NCBI GenBank assembly: GCA_015258095.1
Contig: JABZIV010000050.1
Coordinates: 1-11,080 of the forward strand
Direction of reading: 5' to 3'
Origin: Lachnospiraceae bacterium
GTDB lineage: Bacteria; Bacillota; Clostridia; Lachnospirales; Lachnospiraceae
Length of the DNA stretch: 11,080 nt
Shown: positions 6,426 to 11,080 of the stretch, in pieces
Position numbering within the stretch: the stretch's first letter is position 1
How the letters are laid out: the number at the start of each line of letters is the position of its first letter
Program-made: the position numbers and the translations under genes
Notes under the pieces: generated by a model
Seen by the model: the letters and a program-made list of their open reading frames with translations, nothing else
What the model was told of the DNA's origin: nothing
Databases searched by the model: none

Positions 6426-6469
6426 ATGGATAGTCAATATATTGCTCTGGGAATTTTGATTCCATTCTC
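6426..6469 (+). other. Displaced N-terminus of the ZIP transporter (frame +0, before an apparent frameshift)
   Basis: An ATG at 6426, preceded by AAAGGA (6410-6415), starts the peptide MDSQYIALGILIPF and ends at TGA 6507-6509 if read on. GILIPF followed directly by GTSLG is how this ZIP group normally begins, but here GTSLG is in another frame. The five bases 6468-6472 stand where three (or six) would keep the frame. The segment therefore belongs to the following gene. Confidence 0.75.
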
Positions 6470-7240
6470 GTGGGCACGAGTCTTGGTTCCGCCTGCGTAT
6501 ATTTTTTGAAGGGAAATAAGACTACAGGGGGAAATGCACCCGTAATTCCTCCGGATGTAGAGAAGGGCTTAACGGGATTTGCGGCAGGGGTCATGGTTGC
6601 GGCATCCATCTGGAGTTTACTCATTCCGGCGATGGAAGAGAGTAGCAGTCTTGGAAGACTCGCTTTTCTTCCGGCGGTTATCGGCGTTTGGATCGGAACG
6701 CGCTTTCTCTTTGCCTTAGATAAGCTGATTCCGCACCTGCATCTGAATGCAGAGAAAGCGGAGGGGCCGAGGAGCTCTTTTCAGCGTACGACCATGATGC
6801 TCCTTGCGGTGACCATTCACAATATTCCGGAGGGTATGGCGGTAGGTGTGGTCTATGCCGGAATGCTTACCGGAGATGCAGGACTTTCCCTTGGTGCGGC
6901 GCTTGCGCTTTCCATCGGTATTGCTATTCAAAATTTTCCGGAAGGGGCAATTATTTCTATGCCCCTGCACGCAAACGGACAGAATAAACATAAGGCTTTC
7001 GTGAATGGTGTTCTTTCCGGAGCAGTGGAGCCGGTTGCAGCGGTTCTTATGCTTCTTTTTGCCCCGGTATTTTCTCCTCTTATGCCCTATTTCCTCTCCT
7101 TTGCGGCAGGTGCGATGATTTATGTGGTTGTCGAAGAGCTGATTCCGGAAACCGCAGAAGGAGAGCACTCAAACTGGGGAGTGCTGCTCTTTGCCGTAGG
7201 ATTTACCGTCATGATGGCACTAGATGTGGCACTGGGGTAG
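6470..7240 (+). CDS. ZIP family metal transporter, N-terminus out of frame (probable frameshift)
   Basis: This is a membrane transporter of the ZIP (zinc/iron permease) family, which moves divalent metals such as zinc into the cytoplasm. Counting from GTG 6470 there are 256 residues. HNIPEG (117-122) in helix 4 and QNFPEG (154-159) in helix 5 carry the His, Asn and Glu residues of the binuclear metal site. EELIPE (222-227) is the later conserved acidic helix, and IPHLHLN is the His-bearing loop. The protein is intact from GTSLG onward, but GTG 6470 has no ribosome binding site. The true start is most likely ATG 6426 in another frame (see the preceding entry). The shift removes half of the first membrane helix, so the gene is either damaged or carries a sequence error. 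No slippery heptamer is seen. The stop is 13 bp from the convergent SDR gene. Confidence 0.85.
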   Translation: MGTSLGSACVYFLKGNKTTGGNAPVIPPDVEKGLTGFAAGVMVAASIWSLLIPAMEESSSLGRLAFLPAVIGVWIGTRFLFALDKLIPHLHLNAEKAEGPRSSFQRTTMMLLAVTIHNIPEGMAVGVVYAGMLTGDAGLSLGAALALSIGIAIQNFPEGAIISMPLHANGQNKHKAFVNGVLSGAVEPVAAVLMLLFAPVFSPLMPYFLSFAAGAMIYVVVEELIPETAEGEHSNWGVLLFAVGFTVMMALDVALG

Positions 7241-7253
7241 TTTTGTACTTAAG

Positions 7254-8048
7254 CTATATCCACCCTCCGTCAAAGGGAATGACCTGTGCGGTGAGATAGA
7301 GCGGCGCCTTGGAAAGAAGGAGCAGGAAATCGGCGGCTTCCTCTACTGTTGCCATTCTGCCGTAGGGAATTTCTTCTTCCAGACTGCTTCGTTCTTCCCC
7401 TGTGAGCCAGGCATTCATGTCGGTATCTACTGCACCGAAAGCGACTGCATTTACAGCGATGTGCGAAGGCGCAAGTTCTTTTCCGAGTGCTTTTACAAAG
7501 CTGTTGATGCCTCCCTTTGTGAGAGAATATAAGCTTTCCATGGAGGCACCGACATTTCCCCAGACAGAGGAACTGAAAAGAATCCGTCCTTCTTTCGCCC
7601 GGAGCAGATAAGGAATCATTCGCTGCACGAGTTGAAAGGGCTCCAGAAGATTTGCCTGAAGGAGCTTGTCGGTTTCATCGGCAGTATAGTCTTGTGTGAG
7701 ATTCAAGGTGGACTTTCCCTGATTGATTACTAAGACAAGCTTGTCTATTTCTACGCGTTCTGTTTCTTTAGCATGAAAATAGCCTTCCAAGAATGCGGAG
7801 GAAAAGCTTCCCTCTTTTAGAGTAATTTCCATCGGGGAGAGTTTATCTACCGTGCATTTTTCGTCATAGACTCGTCTTCCCGCGAGTTGAGACTCGGGGA
7901 GACTCCCTTCGATTTCCGTCTTTAATTCTTCCAGTAAGGCTATATTTTTTTCGCAGTTTAAGAGCAGGGAATACCCTTCTTTGGCATAGGTCTTGGCGGT
8001 CTCTCTGCCGATACCTCTGGATGCGCCGGTGATGATAGCAAGCTTCAT
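7254..8048 (-). CDS. SDR family NAD(P)-dependent oxidoreductase, FabG-like
   Basis: This 264-residue Rossmann-fold dehydrogenase has the dinucleotide motif TGASRGIG (7-14) and catalytic Ser161 (SSSVWG), Tyr174 and Lys178 (YSLTK), plus Asn133. The C-terminal end FDGGW is typical of FabG-type members. It differs from 3-oxoacyl-ACP reductases in two ways. The NNAG motif is replaced by NQGK (109-112), and an extra poorly conserved stretch of roughly 20-30 residues lies between about 50 and 100. The substrate cannot be named, and it is unlikely to be the fatty-acid FabG since no fab genes are near. ATG 8048 has GAGGT at a suitable distance upstream. It converges on the ZIP gene with only 13 bp between stops and no hairpin. 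Confidence 0.9.
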   Translation of the reverse strand: MKLAIITGASRGIGRETAKTYAKEGYSLLLNCEKNIALLEELKTEIEGSLPESQLAGRRVYDEKCTVDKLSPMEITLKEGSFSSAFLEGYFHAKETERVEIDKLVLVINQGKSTLNLTQDYTADETDKLLQANLLEPFQLVQRMIPYLLRAKEGRILFSSSVWGNVGASMESLYSLTKGGINSFVKALGKELAPSHIAVNAVAFGAVDTDMNAWLTGEERSSLEEEIPYGRMATVEEAADFLLLLSKAPLYLTAQVIPFDGGWI

Positions 8049-8074
8049 TTTTTACCTCGTTTACAAAGATTACA

Positions 8075-8122
8075 ATTTTTTAGCATTTCGATTTTTTATC
8101 ACTTTCATTTTTTAGCATTTCG
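8075..8122. repeat. Three tandem 16-bp units upstream of the SDR gene
   Basis: ATTTTTTAGCATTTCG occupies 8075-8090 and 8107-8122 exactly; the unit between, 8091-8106 (ATTTTTTATCACTTTC), is a diverged copy. The array lies 27-74 bp upstream of the SDR start on the minus strand, where each unit reads TGCTAAAAAAT or similar, resembling an extended -10. It may be a promoter-region repeat or a slippage product. Confidence 0.8.
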
Positions 8123-8153
8123 TTTTTTTTATTCGTTTTCTTTATTTTTAGTC

Positions 8154-8197
8154 AAAAGAAAGCGGCTCTGCAAGGATGATTTTACCATGCAAAGCCG
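8154..8197 (-). terminator. Terminator of the glycosyltransferase gene
   Basis: On the minus strand the arms at 8188-8197 and 8163-8172 form a 10-bp stem with one G-U pair, followed by CTTTCTTTT. On the plus strand the same position is a C-A mismatch, so the hairpin fits the minus-strand transcript. A second small palindrome, GCGGAT-C-ATCCGC, lies at 8204-8216 between the gene's stop and this stem. Confidence 0.75.
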
Positions 8198-8218
8198 GTT
8201 TTTGCGGATCATCCGCAT

Positions 8219-9238
8219 TTAATTGAAACCGTAGAATTTTTGGGTTAAACGGTAGGCCAGAATCGTCAGCTTGTTTCCAATCTTTCCGGGGAGGTTCACT
8301 CCCTGCCCGAGGAAACTGCTGCGCATTTTGAACCAGAGCGCAAAGTGCTCTTTTTTTAAGTATTCCCAAAGCTCCTTTTTCTTTTCGAGATTCTCCTCTT
8401 TTTCCGACTTGATGGAAAGGACGGAAGACACCGTCGTGATGATTTCCAGATAAAGAATCATATAGTTACGAAGTTTCTTGGGCTGTACCTTCATGACATC
8501 ACAGGAATCAATCATCAGTCGGTTCACTCGAAACTGCTGGTCAAGACGTCCGATCATCACCGTTTCGTTCACGGACTGATCTTCCCTTCCGATATAGTAG
8601 CGGTAGAGATTTCTGTTAAAATAGTACAGTTTCTTGACATGCGGGAGCGGTAAATACACGAACAGATTGTCCACATAGAAGGTGTGCTTCGGAAGGACAA
8701 GACCGGCATCCCGGAGTAATTTAGTGCGATAGATGACGGAGTGCATCAGAATATACTGACCGAGATGGAAACGCCGCATCTCATTCCAGCCGAAGATTCT
8801 TTCTTCCGGAAAGGCATTACTGTAGGACATCACTTTTTTATTTTCCTGTCCGACCTTGTCATAAACAAAATTGGCAACAAAGAGATCAATGCTGTCACCG
8901 GACAAAGTAATATTCCGGATTCTTTCCAGAACTTCCAGAAGTACATCGGAATCCAGCCAGTCATCCGAATCGACGACTTTAAAATAGAGTCCTGCGGCAT
9001 TCTTCAGACCGGTATTTACGGCCTCACCGTGTCCTCCGTTTTCCTGATGGACTGCTTTACAGATGCCGGGATAGTTTCTCTCGTACTCTTTGGCAATTTC
9101 TAAGGTATTGTCTTTCTGTGAACCGTCGTCGACGATGATGATTTCCACTTCTTCCCCACCGGGAAGGATGCTTTCGATGCATTTACGCATATAGGCGGAA
9201 GAATTATAGCAAGGGATAGCAAAACTGATTAATTTCAT
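8219..9238 (-). CDS. Glycosyltransferase family 2 protein
   Basis: This 339-residue GT-A enzyme transfers a sugar from a nucleotide donor onto an acceptor, probably a cell-surface polysaccharide, glycolipid or teichoic acid. The N-terminal domain shows ISFAIPCYN, VDDGS (36-40) binding the nucleotide, ENGGHGEAVNTGL, and the DSDDW (90-94) metal-binding DxD-type motif. A C-terminal helical region contains YYIGREDQSVN near residue 215. No signal peptide or convincing membrane span is seen, so it likely works at the cytoplasmic face. It stands alone with its own promoter and terminator rather than inside a polysaccharide cluster, so acceptor and donor cannot be deduced. A GGAG site lies 5 nt before the ATG. 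Confidence 0.92.
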   Translation of the reverse strand: MKLISFAIPCYNSSAYMRKCIESILPGGEEVEIIIVDDGSQKDNTLEIAKEYERNYPGICKAVHQENGGHGEAVNTGLKNAAGLYFKVVDSDDWLDSDVLLEVLERIRNITLSGDSIDLFVANFVYDKVGQENKKVMSYSNAFPEERIFGWNEMRRFHLGQYILMHSVIYRTKLLRDAGLVLPKHTFYVDNLFVYLPLPHVKKLYYFNRNLYRYYIGREDQSVNETVMIGRLDQQFRVNRLMIDSCDVMKVQPKKLRNYMILYLEIITTVSSVLSIKSEKEENLEKKKELWEYLKKEHFALWFKMRSSFLGQGVNLPGKIGNKLTILAYRLTQKFYGFN

Positions 9239-9274
9239 AGATTCTCCATTCCTTCAGGATCAAATACTTCTGAC

Positions 9275-9283
9275 AATATAGCA
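9275..9283 (-). promoter_or_regulatory. Extended -10 promoter for the glycosyltransferase gene
   Basis: Read on the minus strand, 9283-9275 is TGCTATATT, an extended -10 with TATATT (5 of 6 to consensus). No good -35 is visible. It places the start of transcription about 30 bases before the ATG at 9238. Confidence 0.55.
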
Positions 9284-9287
9284 TAAA

Positions 9288-9327
9288 AAGAAAACGAAGG
9301 GTAGCGGTTTTAAGAGACGTGCACCCT
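9288..9327 (-). terminator. Possible weak terminator after the Rrf2 gene
   Basis: On the minus strand AGGGT (9327-9323) can pair with ACCCT (9302-9298), extended by GC/GC with a bulge, and a T-rich stretch follows (9297-9286). The stem overlaps the Rrf2 stop codon and the loop is long, so it may be inefficient and allow read-through into the glycosyltransferase gene. Confidence 0.4.
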
Positions 9328-9724
9328 AGAGCAGATCGGAAAGCGTGTAGCGGTTTACCACGGCATAGATGGCATCGTCGATTTCTTTATATAACGGGAA
9401 AGTGGGGCAGGAGGCGGATTTTTCGCAGCACGCACCCTCTCGTACACATTCTACAGGAGCAAGAGTGCCTTCCGCAGCATCGAGAATTTCTCCAACCCGA
9501 ATGAGACTCGCTTCCTTTGAGAGAAGGTAGCCGCCTTTCGCACCGCGAATACTTTTTAAGAGTTTTCCTTTCACCATAAGAGCAATGATTTGCTCGAGAT
9601 ATTTGATGGAGATACCCTGCCTCTCCGCTATTTCTTTGATGGAAACCGGTGTATTTTCCTCCTCATTTTTAGCAATATCAATCAATGTACTTAGAGCATA
9701 ACGCCCTTTTGTAGAAATCATCAT
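9326..9724 (-). CDS. Rrf2 family transcriptional regulator, IscR-like with cysteine cluster
   Basis: This is a 132-residue winged-helix DNA-binding protein. MISTKGRYALSTLIDIA opens the family. The recognition helix region is ISIKYLEQI (38-46) and the wing is SIRGAKGGYLLS. Cysteines at 93, 99, 100 and 106 (CVREGACC...C) give two C-x5-C spacings, close to the C-x5-C-x5-C iron-sulfur ligands of IscR. A redox- or iron-sulfur-sensing role is therefore plausible, but no isc/suf or cysteine genes are adjacent to confirm a target. The start is ATG 9724 or the next codon, with GAAGGAGAG upstream. Its promoter contains a perfect dyad, suggesting self-repression. It is divergent from a DUF853 ATPase gene. 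Confidence 0.92.
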   Translation of the reverse strand: MMISTKGRYALSTLIDIAKNEEENTPVSIKEIAERQGISIKYLEQIIALMVKGKLLKSIRGAKGGYLLSKEASLIRVGEILDAAEGTLAPVECVREGACCEKSASCPTFPLYKEIDDAIYAVVNRYTLSDLL

Positions 9725-9751
9725 GCTGTTTACTCTCCTTCATAAACATAT

Positions 9752-9780
9752 ATCCTAGCATAACGCTAGGAGATTCGCAA
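9752..9780 (-). promoter_or_regulatory. Rrf2 promoter with built-in operator dyad
   Basis: On the minus strand, TTGCGA (9780-9775) is followed after 17 bp by TAGGAT (9757-9752), with TGC before it as an extended -10. A perfect inverted repeat, TCCTAGC-ATAAC-GCTAGGA (9753-9771), fills the spacer and covers most of the -10. A protein bound there would block RNA polymerase, as expected of an autorepressed Rrf2 gene. Confidence 0.6.
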
Positions 9781-9796
9781 GAGAGCAGCATAGCAC

Positions 9797-9824
9797 TTGA
9801 AAACATTGCGTCTTTTTTTATAAT
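9797..9824 (+). promoter_or_regulatory. Promoter of the DUF853 ATPase gene
   Basis: TTGAAA (9797-9802) and a consensus TATAAT (9819-9824) are separated by 16 bp. Transcription would start near 9831, about 20 bases before the ATG, which is preceded by AGGAGG (9843-9848). The dyad at 9753-9771 lies 26 bp upstream of this -35, so the Rrf2 protein might also affect this gene. Confidence 0.7.
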
Positions 9825-9852
9825 AAAAAAGAAGTTTTAGTGAGGAGGCAAT

Positions 9853-11080
9853 ATGGGAAAGATTGATTTTGCGGTGAATGAAGAGGGAAACAGAGTAGGA
9901 ATCTGTTCCGATAAGTTGAATCGGCACGGTTTTATAGCCGGTGCTACGGGAACCGGAAAGACGGTGAGCCTGAAGGTTCTTGCGGAACGGTTTTCCGACC
10001 TCTCCATTCCGGTGTTCCTGTCGGACTTTAAGGGGGATTTATCCGGCTTATATAAGGCGGGCGTTTCTTCTGAAAAGCTGGAAGAAAGGAAAAAGCGTTG
10101 CGGTCTTACGGAAGCGGAATTTTCTTACAGAGCCTTTCCCGTGAATTTCTTTTCCTTCACGAAAGAAGGAGGGATTCCTCTTCGTACGACCGTTTCAGAG
10201 ATGGGTCCCCTACTTTTAAGTCGTATTTTAGGACTGTCGGATGTGCAGGGGGATATCCTTCGTATTATTTTTCGTATCGCCGATGAGGAAGGTCTCCTTC
10301 TGCTCGATTTAAAAGACCTTCGCGCAATGCTCCGGTACATCAGTGAGAATAACAAAGATTATGAGAAAAGTTACGGGAAGTTATCTACACAGAGCTTAAA
10401 TGCCATTCTGCGTTCTGTAGTGGCTCTCGAGGATCGAGGCGGAGCGGAATTTTTTGGAGAGCCGGCAATCGATGTCCGGGATTTTTTCAGAGTGAATGCC
10501 GAAGGAAAAGGGGTCATTTCTATTTTAGATGCAAAATCGGTGGCTTCCGATCCGACAATCTATTCGACTTTTCTCCTCTATCTTCTTTCCGAATTGTATG
10601 AGAATTTACCGGAAGTGGGAGACCTTGAGAAGCCGCGCATGGTTTTCTTCTTTGATGAAGCACATCTTCTGTTTCAGGACTGCGAAAAAGCGCTACTGGA
10701 GAAGATTACCCAGGTAACCAGGCTGATTCGGAGCAAGGGCATCGGAATCTACTATGTGAGTCAGAATCCGGCTGATATTCCGGAAAGCATCCTTTCCCAG
10801 CTGGGCAACAAAATCCAGCATGGACTTTCCGCTTATACACCCGAAGAGAGGAAGAAGCTGAAAGCGGTAGCGGACAGTTTTCGGGAGAATCCTTCCTTTG
10901 ATACGCTGGAAGTCCTGGAGAATCTGGGAACCGGAGAAGCCCTCGTTTCCTGCCTTACAGAGGACGGAAAGCCCATGACCGTGGAGAAGGTTATGATTTT
11001 TCCGCCACAGTCCTTCCTCGGAGAAATCAGCCCTGAGGAGAAAGAGAAAGCAAAGAACAGCTCGGATCTTGCCATAAAGT
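9853..11080 (+). CDS. DUF853 / HerA-like P-loop ATPase (3' end outside window)
   Basis: An open frame runs from ATG 9853 to the window end, giving 409 complete codons, probably most of a protein of about 500 residues. Walker A is GATGTGKT (30-37), and Walker B is MVFFFDEAHLLF with Asp268-Glu269. These are followed by VTRLIRSKGIGIYYVSQNPADIPESIL and LGNKIQHGLSAYTPEE, the signature of the DUF853 (HerA C-terminal-like) group. HerA relatives are hexameric DNA translocases, but DUF853 members lack a defined role; ATP-driven DNA or protein remodelling is inference. There is no membrane helix in the part seen, so it is likely cytoplasmic. The gene is divergent from an Rrf2 regulator with 128 bp between starts. 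Confidence 0.9.
   Translation, partial: MGKIDFAVNEEGNRVGICSDKLNRHGFIAGATGTGKTVSLKVLAERFSDLSIPVFLSDFKGDLSGLYKAGVSSEKLEERKKRCGLTEAEFSYRAFPVNFFSFTKEGGIPLRTTVSEMGPLLLSRILGLSDVQGDILRIIFRIADEEGLLLLDLKDLRAMLRYISENNKDYEKSYGKLSTQSLNAILRSVVALEDRGGAEFFGEPAIDVRDFFRVNAEGKGVISILDAKSVASDPTIYSTFLLYLLSELYENLPEVGDLEKPRMVFFFDEAHLLFQDCEKALLEKITQVTRLIRSKGIGIYYVSQNPADIPESILSQLGNKIQHGLSAYTPEERKKLKAVADSFRENPSFDTLEVLENLGTGEALVSCLTEDGKPMTVEKVMIFPPQSFLGEISPEEKEKAKNSSDLAIK

Noticed and set aside
6468..6473. Programmed ribosomal frameshift in the ZIP gene
   Set aside because: There is no slippery heptamer or following strong structure visible; an indel or sequence error is simpler.
6716..7168. Open frame of 150 codons on the minus strand
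   Set aside because: It is antisense to the conserved ZIP metal-site region and rich in His, Arg and Lys as expected for a shadow frame.
7241..7253. Shared bidirectional terminator between the ZIP and SDR genes
   Set aside because: The 13-bp gap has no hairpin of useful length.
8741..9103. Open frame of 120 codons on the plus strand
   Set aside because: It is antisense to the glycosyltransferase catalytic domain, with no ribosome binding site of note.

Overview
The window looks like chromosome of an anaerobic Gram-positive bacterium of the Clostridia, probably Lachnospiraceae-like. The evidence is a glycine reductase cluster (Stickland-type fermentation), strong AGGAGG-type ribosome binding sites, sigma-A-like promoters, U-tailed hairpin terminators, and family members of clostridial type (LytTR/DUF3021 pair, Rrf2, DUF853 ATPase, ZIP transporter). 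I see no phage, IS element, CRISPR array, tRNA or rRNA. The taxonomic call is inference.

Positions 1-3226 hold the 3' end of grdA (selenoprotein A of glycine/sarcosine/betaine reductase), a terminator, then grdC and grdD, which form protein C and end at a second strong terminator. Protein C takes the carboxymethyl group carried by GrdA and releases acetyl phosphate, which can be used to make ATP. No grdB or grdE lies between grdA and grdC. The grdC start is unusual: family length, the Shine-Dalgarno sequence and a -35-like box all point to an ATT codon.

Positions 3239-4310 hold a LytTR-domain DNA-binding protein whose stop overlaps the start of a four-helix DUF3021 membrane protein. Upstream are two 10-bp direct repeats with a 21-bp period, a typical geometry for LytTR operators. 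This looks like a regulator/membrane-inhibitor pair that controls its own promoter. Positions 4357-6182 hold a promoter, an SLC1/DAACS-type symporter lacking the family's substrate-binding arginine, and an overlapping AANAT-like N-acetyltransferase.

Positions 6183-7240 hold an AT-rich spacer and a ZIP metal transporter whose first 14 residues lie in a different frame from the rest, an apparent frameshift. Convergent to it is an SDR oxidoreductase (7254-8048, minus) with a 16-bp tandem repeat upstream. Further along the minus strand are a GT2 glycosyltransferase (8219-9238) with its own promoter and terminator, and an Rrf2-type regulator (9326-9724).

The Rrf2 gene has a perfect 19-bp dyad set inside its promoter, suggesting autoregulation. 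Divergent from it is a HerA-like DUF853 ATPase (9853 to the window end, incomplete). The window is mostly recognisable families. The most notable points are the grdC start, the LytTR operator, the altered symporter binding site, the ZIP frameshift and the Rrf2 operator/promoter overlap.
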